NCBI RefSeq assembly: GCF_030160235.1 | Contig: NZ_BSNY01000049.1 | Location: 1 to 64,000 of the forward strand | Length of the DNA stretch: 64,000 nt | Direction of reading: 5' to 3' | DNA from: Mesorhizobium huakuii | GTDB taxonomy: Bacteria; Pseudomonadota; Alphaproteobacteria; Rhizobiales; Rhizobiaceae | In this document: piece by piece, positions 16,292-25,589 of the stretch | Numbering within the stretch: position 1 is the stretch's first letter | Layout of the letters: every line of letters starts with the position of its first letter | Translations under genes and position numbers: made by a program | Notes under the pieces: generated by a model | Told to the model about the DNA's origin: nothing | What the model saw: only the letters and a program-made list of their open reading frames with translations | Databases searched by the model: none

Positions 16292-17539
16292 ATGAACATT
16301 TTGCGTCTGAAAGCACTGCTGGGGGCGGGGTGCTTTTCGCTGGCTTTGATCGGGACGGCAATGAACTCGGCGCATGCCGGTGGCATTGAGCGTGGCGGCT
16401 ACGATATCGATCTTCTGTTCGATCCGGCACCCTTCGCGACGGAAGCGGAATCGACTTATGTCATGCCGCAACGCAAGCTCAAGAATGCGGTGGACACCGA
16501 TCCGAGCGATGGAATCGTAACGTTCCTCGGCAGCACGGCGAAAGACAGCAAGAGCTACTGGGTGCCGCGCATCGGCGTCAAGGCGCAGATCGTTCAGGGC
16601 GTCGACTGTATGTTCGACTATTCCCAGCCTTGGGGCGCACACACAAATCCGGGTCTGTGGGCCGGCGCCGAATCCAACATGGAAACCGATATCAAGAGCA
16701 ACAATTACGCCACGACTTGCTCGTACAAGATGGATGCAGGCAAAGGCCAGATTCGCTTCATCGGCGGCGTCTATTACCAGGAAGTCTACGGTTTCAAGAA
16801 AGATCTGGTGTCGCCGCTGGTACCCGGTTTCCAGGGCACGGGCCAGGTTGATCTGAAAGGGACCGGTTGGGGCTGGCGCGCCGGCCTCGCCTATGAAATT
16901 CCTGATATCGCGCTGCGCGCCAGCCTCGTCTACAATTCGCGGGTCAAGCTCGACAATATTTCGGGCACGCTGGACCTGACGCATGTCGGCAGTGTCGTGC
17001 TGCCGATCTATGGCTCGACACAGTACATGCCGGACACGGTCGAGTTTAAGTTGCAGTCGGGCATTGCTCCCGGCTGGCTCGCCTTCGGTTCGTTGAAGTG
17101 GGTTAATTGGAGCCTGCTGCAGAGTGTTCCGATTTGCGTCGTCGGCACTCCGGCCGCGGCGTGCGTCACAGGCGATAAACTGCATTCAGGCCAGATCACC
17201 TCGCTGGATCTGATGTATCGCGACGGCTGGACCGTTACCGGCGGCATCGGCCACAAGTTCAACGATCAATGGAGTGCGGCCGGTCAGCTTTCCTGGGACC
17301 GCGGCACGTCACATGGCTACGGCTCGCAGACCGATACCTGGACCGTGGGCGGCGGCGTTGCCTATACGCCGAAGCCCAATATCGAAGTTCGTCTGGCTGG
17401 CGCGATCGGCGTGCTGACCAGCGGCCATTCGGGAACGGTGAATGGCGAAAACGGCTATGTGGCCGGCAATGAGGTCAGCTACGACTTCGGCAACGATCTG
17501 GTCACTGCCGTTTCGGGCGGCATCAAGATCAAATTCTAA
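16292..17539 (+). CDS. OmpP1/FadL-family outer membrane transporter
   Basis: Predicted 415-residue outer membrane beta-barrel of the FadL/TodX family, which takes up long-chain fatty acids and other hydrophobic compounds. A 27-residue signal peptide ends at NSAHA; the mature start GGIERGGYDIDLLFDPAPFA is typical of rhizobial members, which differ from the E. coli hatch sequence. Alternating aromatic strands run to a C-terminal phenylalanine (GGIKIKF), the usual outer membrane assembly signal. The ATG at 16292 has GGGGAGGAC ahead of it; an in-frame ATG at 16250 is rejected because it would precede the signal peptide. A strong terminator follows. Confidence 0.88.
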   Translation: MNILRLKALLGAGCFSLALIGTAMNSAHAGGIERGGYDIDLLFDPAPFATEAESTYVMPQRKLKNAVDTDPSDGIVTFLGSTAKDSKSYWVPRIGVKAQIVQGVDCMFDYSQPWGAHTNPGLWAGAESNMETDIKSNNYATTCSYKMDAGKGQIRFIGGVYYQEVYGFKKDLVSPLVPGFQGTGQVDLKGTGWGWRAGLAYEIPDIALRASLVYNSRVKLDNISGTLDLTHVGSVVLPIYGSTQYMPDTVEFKLQSGIAPGWLAFGSLKWVNWSLLQSVPICVVGTPAAACVTGDKLHSGQITSLDLMYRDGWTVTGGIGHKFNDQWSAAGQLSWDRGTSHGYGSQTDTWTVGGGVAYTPKPNIEVRLAGAIGVLTSGHSGTVNGENGYVAGNEVSYDFGNDLVTAVSGGIKIKF

Positions 17540-17558
17540 CCTATTGAGAATTTTACAA

Positions 17559-17587
17559 AAAAGGCCGGGCAATGCCCGGCCTTTTTC
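17559..17587 (+). terminator. Rho-independent terminator after the porin gene
   Basis: AAGGCCGGGC (17561-17570), a 3-base loop and GCCCGGCCTT form a 10-bp perfect stem, flanked by A residues and followed by a T-run, 20 bases after the stop. Confidence 0.9.
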
Positions 17588-17830
17588 GTTTGGGCCGGCA
17601 TTATCGGTGCTCCCGGTATCCAAGCTGCGTTGCATATAAGCCGCACTGGGACCACCTCGTGCGTTTGTGACGTTTTGGCAACACTTTCTGAACAACCCCT
17701 GCGCTACAAATCCGCCTGAGGGAATTGCCCATTTCCCGCCATAAACCCGGCGCACCTCGAAAGGGTCTCGGGACACGCGCCAAAAGGCTCGGCGATGGGA
17801 CAGGCCGCACCGCCCGCGGCAAGGATGAGA

Positions 17831-19555
17831 ATGGACGCCAAGGTCGTTTCAAAGGCTAAGCTCCCTAGCCGCCATGTGACTGTCGGTCCGGCACGTGCGC
17901 CGCACCGGTCCTATCTCTATGCAATGGGGCTTTCCGCCGCCGAGATCGCGCAGCCGCTGGTCGGCGTCGCCTCCTGCTGGAACGAAGCTGCCCCCTGCAA
18001 CATCTCGCTGATGCGCCAGGCGCAGGTGGTCAAGAAGGGCGTCGCGGCCGCCAACGGCACGCCGCGCGAATTCTGCACCATCACCGTCACCGACGGCATC
18101 GCCATGGGCCACCAGGGCATGAAGTCATCGCTGGTATCGCGCGAGGTCATCGCCGATTCGGTCGAACTCACCATGCGCGGCCATTGCTACGATGCGCTGG
18201 TCGGCCTCGCCGGCTGCGACAAGTCGCTGCCCGGCATGATGATGGCCATGGTGCGGCTCAACGTGCCGTCGATCTTCATCTATGGCGGCTCGATCCTGCC
18301 CGGCAGCTACCGCGGCCGCCAGATCACCGTGCAGGACGTGTTCGAGGCAGTCGGCCAGCATTCGGTCGGCACGATCGGCGACGCCGAGCTGCTCGAGATC
18401 GAGCAGGCCGCCTGTCCGTCGGCCGGTTCCTGCGGCGCCCAATTCACGGCCAACACCATGGCCACCGTCGCCGAGGCGATTGGTCTGGCGCTGCCCTATT
18501 CCTGCGGCGCGCCGGCGCCCTACGAAATGCGTGACCGCTTCAATTTCGCCTCGGGCGAAAAGATCATGGAGCTGATCGCCAAAAACATCCGGCCGCGCGA
18601 CATCGTCACGCTGAAGGCGCTGGAAAACGCGGCGACCGTGGTTTCGGCCACCGGCGGCTCGACCAACGCAGCCCTGCATCTGCCGGCGATCGCGCATGAG
18701 GCGGGCATCAAATTCGATCTCTTCGACGTCGCGAAGATCTTCGAGAAGACGCCCTACATCGCCGACCTCAAGCCCGGCGGCAAATATGTCGCCAAGGACA
18801 TGTTCGAGGCCGGCGGGATTCCGCTGTTGATGAAGACGTTGCTCGACCACGGCTATCTGCATGGCGATTGCCTGACGGTCACTGGCCGCACTTTGGCCGA
18901 AAACATGGAGCACGTTGCCTGGAATGAACACCAGGATGTGGTCCGCCCGGCCAACAGACCAATTACCCAAACCGGCGGTGTCGTGGGGTTGAAGGGAAAC
19001 CTTGCCCCCGAAGGCGCGATCGTGAAGGTCGCGGGCATGGCGGAGTTGAAGTTCTCCGGGCCGGCGCGCTGCTTCGATTCGGAAGAGGAATGTTTCGAGG
19101 CGGTGACGCATCGCAACTACAGGGAAGGCGAGGTTCTGGTCATTCGCTACGAAGGGCCGCGCGGCGGTCCTGGCATGCGCGAGATGCTCTCGACCACGGC
19201 GGCGCTCTACGGCCAGGGCATGGGCGGCAAGGTGGCGCTGATCACCGACGGCCGCTTCTCGGGCGCGACGCGCGGCTTCTGCATCGGCCATGTCGGCCCG
19301 GAAGCGGCGGTCGGCGGTCCGATCGGCCTCATCCGGAATGGCGACGTGATCTCGATCGACGCCGTGAACGGCACGATCGACGTGGCGCTGACGGAGGCCG
19401 AACTGGAGGCGCGGGCCAAGACATGGAAGGTGCGCACGACCGACTACCAGTCGGGCGCGATATGGAAATACGCACAGACGGTCGGGTCTGCCAGGGATGG
19501 CGCGGTCACCCATCCGGGCGGTGCGAAAGAAACACACTGCTATGCGGATATCTGA
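17831..19555 (+). CDS. ilvD: Dihydroxy-acid dehydratase (IlvD/Edd family)
   Basis: Predicted 574-residue iron-sulfur dehydratase converting dihydroxy-acids to 2-keto acids in branched-chain amino acid synthesis. The three cluster cysteines are visible in [22 protein letters not shown] and [16 protein letters not shown]; the C-terminal [21 protein letters not shown] motif is intact. At about 574 residues it belongs to the shorter subfamily and not to the 611-residue enterobacterial type, so another sugar-acid substrate cannot be excluded. The ATG at 17831 follows AAGGATGAG; an in-frame ATG at 17795 adds 12 unlike residues. Its 3' end overlaps exoR. Confidence 0.9.
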   Translation: MDAKVVSKAKLPSRHVTVGPARAPHRSYLYAMGLSAAEIAQPLVGVASCWNEAAPCNISLMRQAQVVKKGVAAANGTPREFCTITVTDGIAMGHQGMKSSLVSREVIADSVELTMRGHCYDALVGLAGCDKSLPGMMMAMVRLNVPSIFIYGGSILPGSYRGRQITVQDVFEAVGQHSVGTIGDAELLEIEQAACPSAGSCGAQFTANTMATVAEAIGLALPYSCGAPAPYEMRDRFNFASGEKIMELIAKNIRPRDIVTLKALENAATVVSATGGSTNAALHLPAIAHEAGIKFDLFDVAKIFEKTPYIADLKPGGKYVAKDMFEAGGIPLLMKTLLDHGYLHGDCLTVTGRTLAENMEHVAWNEHQDVVRPANRPITQTGGVVGLKGNLAPEGAIVKVAGMAELKFSGPARCFDSEEECFEAVTHRNYREGEVLVIRYEGPRGGPGMREMLSTTAALYGQGMGGKVALITDGRFSGATRGFCIGHVGPEAAVGGPIGLIRNGDVISIDAVNGTIDVALTEAELEARAKTWKVRTTDYQSGAIWKYAQTVGSARDGAVTHPGGAKETHCYADI

Positions 19556-20372
19556 GTTGTTGAGGTCGTCTGTCCTTCCGGCACTGGTCGCTGCGGCGAT
19601 CTTTGGCGCCGTGGGCCAGGCTTTGGCCTTCGACGACAAGGTGTTCGACGACAAGACAGGCGTGAAGCCGCAGTCGAGCCCCTGGGCGGTGTTCCAGTTC
19701 GGCTTCTCCGCCTACAAGAACGGCCACAAGGAACAGGCCGCCGAAGCCTATAAATACGCCGCCGAAAACGGCCAGATCGGCGCCACCTGGAAGCTTGCCC
19801 GTATGTATGCCGAGGGCGACGGCGTGGCGCGTGACGACTATGAGGCGTTCAAGTTCTTCTCCGAGATCGTCGACCAGGATGTCGAGCCCGGTTCGCCTGA
19901 GGAAAGCTACGTCTCCGACGCGCTGGTGGCGCTCGGCGATTACCTGCGCAAGGGCATTCCCGGCAGCCCGGTCGGCGAGAACGAGGTGGCGGCCCAGGAA
20001 TATTACATGCGCGCCGCCGCCAACTACCGCAACCCGAACGCCCAGTTCGAGATGGGGCAGATGTTCCTCAAGGGCGAGGGCGGCGTGAAGGCCAGCGTCA
20101 AGCAGGCCGGGCGCTGGTTCCAGCTCGCCGCCGAGAAGGGCCATGCCGGCGCGCAGGCGACGCTTGGCCATCTCTTGTTCCAGAGCGGCAAGATCGTTCG
20201 CGGCCTGGCGATGATGACCGCCGCGCTCGAACGCGCGTCGCCGGCCGACCAGCCCTGGATCCGCGGCATGCAGGAAGAGGCTTTCGCCGCCGCCGGCGAA
20301 GCCGACCGGCGCACGGCGATTTCGCTGGCCGATGACATCCTGACCAAGGGCACCACCAACGCAGACCAGTAA
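19542..20372 (+). CDS. exoR: Exopolysaccharide production repressor ExoR
   Basis: Predicted 276-residue periplasmic Sel1-repeat protein. In Sinorhizobium, ExoR binds the periplasmic part of the ExoS sensor and holds the ExoS-ChvI pathway off, controlling succinoglycan, motility and host entry. A signal peptide ends near GQALA, followed by [19 protein letters not shown] and [19 protein letters not shown], very close to what I recall of rhizobial ExoR, then several Sel1 repeats ([35 protein letters not shown]). The ATG at 19542 overlaps ilvD by 14 bases, implying coupled translation. Length is similar to the 268-residue S. meliloti protein. Confidence 0.9.
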   Translation: MRISELLRSSVLPALVAAAIFGAVGQALAFDDKVFDDKTGVKPQSSPWAVFQFGFSAYKNGHKEQAAEAYKYAAENGQIGATWKLARMYAEGDGVARDDYEAFKFFSEIVDQDVEPGSPEESYVSDALVALGDYLRKGIPGSPVGENEVAAQEYYMRAAANYRNPNAQFEMGQMFLKGEGGVKASVKQAGRWFQLAAEKGHAGAQATLGHLLFQSGKIVRGLAMMTAALERASPADQPWIRGMQEEAFAAAGEADRRTAISLADDILTKGTTNADQ

Positions 20373-20421
20373 GGTCGTCTGCCGCTCTCCTCCAACAGGG
20401 GAGATCAACTACGCGAAAAAA

Positions 20422-20739
20422 TCAATTCTCGGTCGGTTCCGTCGGCACCATGCTGGGCGCGGGCGTCGAGATCGGCGTGACGTGCAGGTGCGGCGCCATC
20501 GTGTTTCCGGGGCAGCTGTCGCCGATCTTCGTCCATGACGTATTGTTGAGCACCATCTCGCAGCGCGCCAGATGGCTCTGGTCGGCAACCGTCAGGCAGG
20601 CGACCTGGCCGACTGGGTAGGACTTTCCATTGGCAAGACATTCCGGGGAGGCGAAAGCAGGCACCATGGCGGCCGTGGCAAAGGCCAAGCCGATCGGACA
20701 GACAACAAATCGAATGGTCATGGGAACCCCGGCCGCCAT
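20422..20739 (-). CDS. Secreted hypothetical protein
   Basis: Predicted 105-residue exported protein: signal peptide to about AFA, then a small domain with three cysteines (PECLANGKSYPVGQVACLTV, RCEMVLNNTSW and SCPG) and a Pro/Thr-rich tail. No named family is recognised. GGGAGA lies six bases before the ATG at 20739; an internal ATG at 20721 would also leave a signal peptide. It converges with exoR and lies 90 bases downstream of xthA. Confidence 0.6.
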   Translation of the reverse strand: MAAGVPMTIRFVVCPIGLAFATAAMVPAFASPECLANGKSYPVGQVACLTVADQSHLARCEMVLNNTSWTKIGDSCPGNTMAPHLHVTPISTPAPSMVPTEPTEN

Positions 20740-20829
20740 GATGATCTCCCATCATGCGCCCGATTTGTGGCGATACAAGGTCGTTATGCGACACCGGATC
20801 GGGGCGATTCGCCGCCAGAAGGGTCCCGG

Positions 20830-21624
20830 TCAGGCCGGCTGCAAGGCGAGATCGATTGCCACGGGCACGTGATCGGACGGCTTTTCCCAGGCGCGCACAT
20901 GCTTTTCGATCGAGGCCGACGAGAAGCGGTTGGCGGCTTCCGGCGACAGCAGCAGGTGGTCGATGCGGATGCCGTTGTTCTTCTGCCAGGCGCCGGCCTG
21001 ATAATCCCAGAACGTGTAGGTGTCGGGCGCGTCGGTGACCGCGCGCACCGCTTCGGTGAAACCGAGATTGAGCAGCCGCCGGAAGGCCTGTCGCGTCTGC
21101 GGTTGGAACAGCGCGTCGCCCAGCCAGTTCTCCGGAAAGCGCGCGTCGATCGGCTCGGGAATGACGTTGTAGTCGCCGGCCAGCACCAGCGCCTCTTCCA
21201 GTCTCAGCCGCTCTTCGGCCCAGCGCTCCAGCCGCGCCATCCATGAGAGCTTGTAGGGGAATTTTTTATCGTCATCGATCGGATTGCCGTTCGGTAGATA
21301 GAGCGAGGCAACGCGCAGCGCGCCCTTGTCGGTCGAGAACACGCCTTCGATGAAGCGCGCCTGCTCATCGGTGTCGTCGCCGGGCAGGCCCCTGATGACT
21401 TCGTCAAAGCGCAGCTTCGACAGCAGTGCCACGCCGTTAAAACCCTTCTGGCCATGGGTTTCGACATTGTAGCCCAGCGCCTCGATCTCGGCGCGCGGGA
21501 ACTGCTCGTCGACCGTCTTGATCTCCTGCAGGCAGACGATGTCGGGCGCGCTCTCGGTCAGCCAATGGGTCAAGTTGCCGATGCGGGCGCGCACGCCGTT
21601 GATGTTCCAGGTGACGATTTTCAT
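20830..21624 (-). CDS. xthA: Exodeoxyribonuclease III
   Basis: Predicted 264-residue apurinic/apyrimidinic endonuclease and 3'-5' exonuclease for base-excision repair. Family motifs are complete: MKIVTWNINGVRAR at the start, DIVCLQEIKT, GFNGVALLS, LAGDYNVIP, and the C-terminal RIDHLLLS and KPSDHVPV holding the catalytic Asp-His pair. Last gene of a tight leftward operon erpA-VOC-xthA, starting seven bases after the VOC stop. Confidence 0.95.
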   Translation of the reverse strand: MKIVTWNINGVRARIGNLTHWLTESAPDIVCLQEIKTVDEQFPRAEIEALGYNVETHGQKGFNGVALLSKLRFDEVIRGLPGDDTDEQARFIEGVFSTDKGALRVASLYLPNGNPIDDDKKFPYKLSWMARLERWAEERLRLEEALVLAGDYNVIPEPIDARFPENWLGDALFQPQTRQAFRRLLNLGFTEAVRAVTDAPDTYTFWDYQAGAWQKNNGIRIDHLLLSPEAANRFSSASIEKHVRAWEKPSDHVPVAIDLALQPA

Positions 21625-21631
21625 GACGGTC

Positions 21632-22024
21632 TTATTCTTCCTGCGGCGGATGGCGTTCGACGAGGCCGATCGTATTGCCTGCCGGGTCCTTTAGGAAGGC
21701 CATCCACTCGCTTTCCCCCGGTGGTCCGAAGGTGCCTTCGGTATCGCGATGGACAAGTGCGGGCGGCGCGGTGAAGGGGACACCCGCGGCTTTCGCCTCG
21801 GCGTGGAAGGCTTCGAGGCCGACCATGTCGAGATAGACTATGCCGGCTGGAACGCCGTCGGTGAACAGCAGGCGCACGTCGCCGGCCATGATGAAGGCGA
21901 TGCCCGGCGGATCATAGCGGGCGTGAACGCCCATGCCGAGCACGTCGCGCCAGAAGGCCAGCGTCGAATCAAGATCGCGTCCGGCCGACAGCGCGACCTG
22001 ACGGACCGCGCCGATGGCAGGCAT
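21632..22024 (-). CDS. VOC-family (glyoxalase-like) protein
   Basis: Predicted 130-residue single vicinal-oxygen-chelate domain, with the two beta-alpha-beta-beta-beta halves visible (RDLDSTLAFWRDVLGMGV then GLEAFHAEAKAAGVPF) and the usual ending FLKDPAGNTIGLVE. Such proteins include glyoxalases, dioxygenases and fosfomycin-resistance enzymes; which reaction applies here cannot be told. It starts four bases after erpA, between an iron-sulfur carrier and a repair nuclease. Confidence 0.8.
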   Translation of the reverse strand: MPAIGAVRQVALSAGRDLDSTLAFWRDVLGMGVHARYDPPGIAFIMAGDVRLLFTDGVPAGIVYLDMVGLEAFHAEAKAAGVPFTAPPALVHRDTEGTFGPPGESEWMAFLKDPAGNTIGLVERHPPQEE

Positions 22025-22028
22025 GCCG

Positions 22029-22376
22029 TTAAATGGAGAAGCTCGTGCCGCAGCCGCAGGAGGCGACAGCGTTCGGATTGCGGATCTGGAAGGACTGGCC
22101 CATCAGGTCGTCGACAAAGTCGATCACCGAGCCGCCCATATAGACCAGCGACAAATCGTCGATCAGCACCGTGGCGCCGTCCTTCTCGATGGCGACATCG
22201 TCGTCGTTGCGCGTGTCGACCAGGTCGAATTTGTAGGAGAATCCGGAGCAGCCGCCGCCTTCGACGGACACGCGCAACGCCGTCTTGCCGGCCTCGCCAG
22301 AGACAATCTTGGCGATCCGCCTGGCGGCGGCCTCGGTCATGTCGACTTTCATGGCAGTCTTGGCATCAGCGCCCAT
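22029..22376 (-). CDS. erpA: Iron-sulfur cluster insertion protein ErpA
   Basis: Predicted 115-residue A-type iron-sulfur carrier. The three cluster cysteines are in place: GGGCSGFSY in the middle and SCGCGTSF at the C-terminus. It would pass clusters to apoproteins. The ATG at 22376 is chosen because family similarity starts there; the open frame reaches 22475 into the divergent dgt promoter region. First gene of the erpA-VOC-xthA operon, 76 bases from the divergent dgt start. Confidence 0.9.
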   Translation of the reverse strand: MGADAKTAMKVDMTEAAARRIAKIVSGEAGKTALRVSVEGGGCSGFSYKFDLVDTRNDDDVAIEKDGATVLIDDLSLVYMGGSVIDFVDDLMGQSFQIRNPNAVASCGCGTSFSI

Positions 22377-22452
22377 GGGCGTCACCTTGCTTTCGGTTTC
22401 ACATGATAGGTATGAAGCGCAAGGGGCCAAGTCAACTGCGGCAGCATCAGCC

Positions 22453-23667
22453 ATGACCAATGAGTTGGGCGACATCGGGTTCGGCTATCGGCCGCGCGCG
22501 GCCTATGCCACCGATCCGGCGCGCTCGCGCGGACGGCTGTTCGACGAGGTCGAGAGCCCAACCCGCACGCCGTTCCAGCGCGACCGCGACCGCATCATCC
22601 ACTCCACGGCATTCCGGCGGCTCAAACACAAGACGCAAGTCTTCATCGCCCACGAAGGCGACCACTATCGCACAAGGCTGACCCATTCGATCGAGGTGGC
22701 GCAGATCGCGCGTGCGCTGGCGCGGGCGCTGCGTGGCGACGAGGATCTCGCCGAGGCTGTGGCGCTGGTGCATGATTTCGGCCACACACCCTTCGGCCAT
22801 ACCGGCGAGGACGCGCTGAACGACAAGATGGCGGCCTGGGGCGGCTTCGACCACAACGCACAGTCGCTGCGCATCGTGACGCGGCTGGAGGCGCGCTACG
22901 CCGAGTTCGACGGGCTGAACCTGACCTGGGAGACGCTGGAGGGCCTGGTCAAGCATAATGGTCCGCTCACGGACAGCAGCGGCAAGGGCCTGAAAGGGCC
23001 GGTGCCACAGGCGATCCGTGATTATTCCGAGTTGCAGGACCTCGAGCTCGACCGGTTCGCCGGCATCGAGGCGCAGTGCGCCGCAATCGCCGACGACATC
23101 GCCTACAACACGCATGACATTGACGACGGGCTGCGGGCAGGGCTGCTTACGCTCGATATGCTGAAAACCGTCTCGCTGCCGGGGAAGATCCTCGAGGGCG
23201 TGCGCCAACGCTATCCCAGGCTCGATGACGTGCGCACCGGCCACGAACTCATGCGGCGGCAGATCACCGCCATGGTCGAGGATGTCATCGTTTCGGCGAC
23301 CGCAAATCTGGAACGCGTCGGGCCGCGCAGCGCCGACGCGGTGAGGGCGGCGGGCGAGACGATGGTAACTTTTTCCGGCGAGATGGCCGCGGCCGAGAAG
23401 GAACTGAAGGCGTTTCTCTACAAGCACCTCTACCGGCACGAGGAGGTGATGCGGGTGCGCGCCGGCGCCGAGCAGATCGTCAGGGATCTGTTCGACGTCT
23501 ATTTCGCCGACCCGCGCGCCATGCCGGACGGCTGGCGCGAGGGGCTGGACCGGGCCGAGGATCGCATCAAGGCGCGCAGCGTCGCCGATTTCCTGGCAGG
23601 GATGACCGACACCTATGCGCTCAAGGAACACAGGCGTTTGTTTGACCGCACCCCGGATTTGAGCTAG
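22453..23667 (+). CDS. dgt: Deoxyguanosinetriphosphate triphosphohydrolase-like protein
   Basis: Predicted 404-residue HD-domain dNTP triphosphohydrolase. Metal-binding residues appear in [15 protein letters not shown] and [17 protein letters not shown], with the later HD partner in [19 protein letters not shown]. The N-terminal [22 protein letters not shown] is the family signature. It hydrolyses dGTP or other dNTPs and influences nucleotide pools. Start at ATG 22453. First gene of the long rightward core cluster, 61 bases ahead of argS. Confidence 0.93.
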   Translation: MTNELGDIGFGYRPRAAYATDPARSRGRLFDEVESPTRTPFQRDRDRIIHSTAFRRLKHKTQVFIAHEGDHYRTRLTHSIEVAQIARALARALRGDEDLAEAVALVHDFGHTPFGHTGEDALNDKMAAWGGFDHNAQSLRIVTRLEARYAEFDGLNLTWETLEGLVKHNGPLTDSSGKGLKGPVPQAIRDYSELQDLELDRFAGIEAQCAAIADDIAYNTHDIDDGLRAGLLTLDMLKTVSLPGKILEGVRQRYPRLDDVRTGHELMRRQITAMVEDVIVSATANLERVGPRSADAVRAAGETMVTFSGEMAAAEKELKAFLYKHLYRHEEVMRVRAGAEQIVRDLFDVYFADPRAMPDGWREGLDRAEDRIKARSVADFLAGMTDTYALKEHRRLFDRTPDLS

Positions 23668-23728
23668 GGCGGGCGCGATTTTGCCGGCCAACGAGCCGGA
23701 TTCGCCTAAAACCGCCAGAGCAATACCC

Positions 23729-25486
23729 ATGAACATCTTCGCCGATTTCACCGCGCGAGTCACAAAGGCTGTCGAAGCGCTTGATCTGAAGGACAAGGAC
23801 GGCGTTTCGCCCGACCTGTCGCGCATTGCCGTCGAACCGCCGCGCGACGCCAGCCATGGCGATCTCGCGACCAATGCGGCGATGGTGCTGGCCAAGCCCA
23901 CCGGCCAGAACCCGCGCGCGCTGGCCGAGAAGCTGGCGCTGGCATTGCGGGATGACGAGGATGTCGCCGCCGCGGAGGTTGCCGGTCCTGGCTTCGTCAA
24001 TCTGCGGCTCAAGGACGGCTTCTGGCAGGCGCATCTGTCGGCGCTGCTGGGCGAGGGGCGCAATTACGGCCGCTCGACGATCGGCGCCGGCCGGAAAACC
24101 AATGTCGAATATGTCTCGGCCAACCCGACGGGGCCGATGCATGTCGGCCATTGCCGGGGCGCCGTTGTCGGCGACGCGCTCGCCAACCTGATGGCGTTCG
24201 CCGGCTACGACGTGACCAAGGAATATGTCATCAACGATGCCGGCGGACAGATCGACGTGCTCGGCCGCTCGGTCATACTGCGGTACCGGGAGGCGCTCGG
24301 CGACGAGATCGGCGAGATTCCGCCAGGCCTTTATCCTGGTGACTATCTGGTGCCTCTCGGCCAGGCGCTGGCGAAAGAGTTCGGCCGCAGCCTGCTCCAA
24401 ATGCCGGAGGATGAGGCGCTGGCCATCGTCAAGGACCGCGCGATCGACGCCATGATGGCGATGATCCGCGATGATCTGGCGCTGCTCAACGTACATCACG
24501 ACGTGTTCTTCTCGGAGCGCACGCTGCACGCCGACAATGCCAGGAAGATCCGCTCGGCGATCAACGACCTGACACTGAAGGGGCATATCTACAAGGGCAA
24601 GCTGCCGCCGCCCAAGGGCGAGAAGCCGGACGACTGGGAAGACCGCGAGCAGACGCTGTTCCGCTCGACGGCTGTCGGCGACGACATGGACCGGGCGCTG
24701 GTCAAGTCGGACGGGTCGTTCACCTATTTCGCCGCCGACGTGGCGTATCTGAAGGACAAGGTCGATCGCGGCTTCGTCGACCTGATCTATGTGCTTGGCG
24801 CCGACCATGGCGGTTACGTCAAGCGGCTGGAGGCCTTGGCGCGGGCGATTACCGGCGACAAGGTGAAGCTCACGGTGCTGCTGTGCAATCTGGTCAAGCT
24901 GTTCCGCGACGGCGAGCCGGTGCGAATGGGAAAAAGGGCTGGGAATTTCGTCACGGCGCGGGAAGTCATTGAAGAGGTGGGCCGCGATGCGGTGCGCTTC
25001 ATGATGCTGTTCCGCAAGAATGACGCACCACTCGATTTCGACTTCGCCAAGGTCACAGAACAGTCCAAGGACAATCCGGTGTTTTACGTGCAGTACGCCT
25101 CGGCGCGCTGCCATTCGGTGTTCCGGCAGGCAAGCGAGCAATTGGGCGAGGCCAACTTCGATCGCAAAAGCCTGGCTGCCGCCGCGGCTTCGCTGACCGA
25201 CGAGGGCGAGATCGGCCTGATCCGCAAGCTCGCGGAATATCCGCGCCTGATCGAGTCCGCCGCTCTTGCGCTGGAGCCGCATAGGCTGGCATTTTACCTC
25301 TATGATCTGGCTTCCAGCTTCCACGGACACTGGAACCGGGGCACGGATAATCCGGACTTACGTTTTGTTAAGGTTAACGACCGACAATTGACGCATGCCA
25401 GACTAGGGCTGGTGCAGGCTGTTTCGGACGTTCTGACGTCCGGCCTGACGCTGATCGGAGCCGCTGCGCCCACCGAAATGCGTTAG
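23729..25486 (+). CDS. argS: Arginyl-tRNA synthetase
   Basis: Predicted 585-residue class I synthetase charging tRNA-Arg. The HIGH motif is HVGH in [20 protein letters not shown]. In the KMSKS position the sequence reads [10 protein letters not shown], the relaxed form usual in ArgRS. An N-terminal Add-1 tRNA-binding domain and C-terminal anticodon domain ending near [13 protein letters not shown] are present. ATG 23729 is used; an earlier in-frame ATG at 23681 adds unlike residues. Confidence 0.97.
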   Translation: MNIFADFTARVTKAVEALDLKDKDGVSPDLSRIAVEPPRDASHGDLATNAAMVLAKPTGQNPRALAEKLALALRDDEDVAAAEVAGPGFVNLRLKDGFWQAHLSALLGEGRNYGRSTIGAGRKTNVEYVSANPTGPMHVGHCRGAVVGDALANLMAFAGYDVTKEYVINDAGGQIDVLGRSVILRYREALGDEIGEIPPGLYPGDYLVPLGQALAKEFGRSLLQMPEDEALAIVKDRAIDAMMAMIRDDLALLNVHHDVFFSERTLHADNARKIRSAINDLTLKGHIYKGKLPPPKGEKPDDWEDREQTLFRSTAVGDDMDRALVKSDGSFTYFAADVAYLKDKVDRGFVDLIYVLGADHGGYVKRLEALARAITGDKVKLTVLLCNLVKLFRDGEPVRMGKRAGNFVTAREVIEEVGRDAVRFMMLFRKNDAPLDFDFAKVTEQSKDNPVFYVQYASARCHSVFRQASEQLGEANFDRKSLAAAAASLTDEGEIGLIRKLAEYPRLIESAALALEPHRLAFYLYDLASSFHGHWNRGTDNPDLRFVKVNDRQLTHARLGLVQAVSDVLTSGLTLIGAAAPTEMR

Positions 25487-25589
25487 GTTTGACTAAAAAA
25501 CCTGTCACCTTTTGCCCACATTGCGCTGGTAAGGGCCAACCCTGCGCGACGTCCATGGCGTCCGAATGAGTGCGAGTTCGGGAACAATA

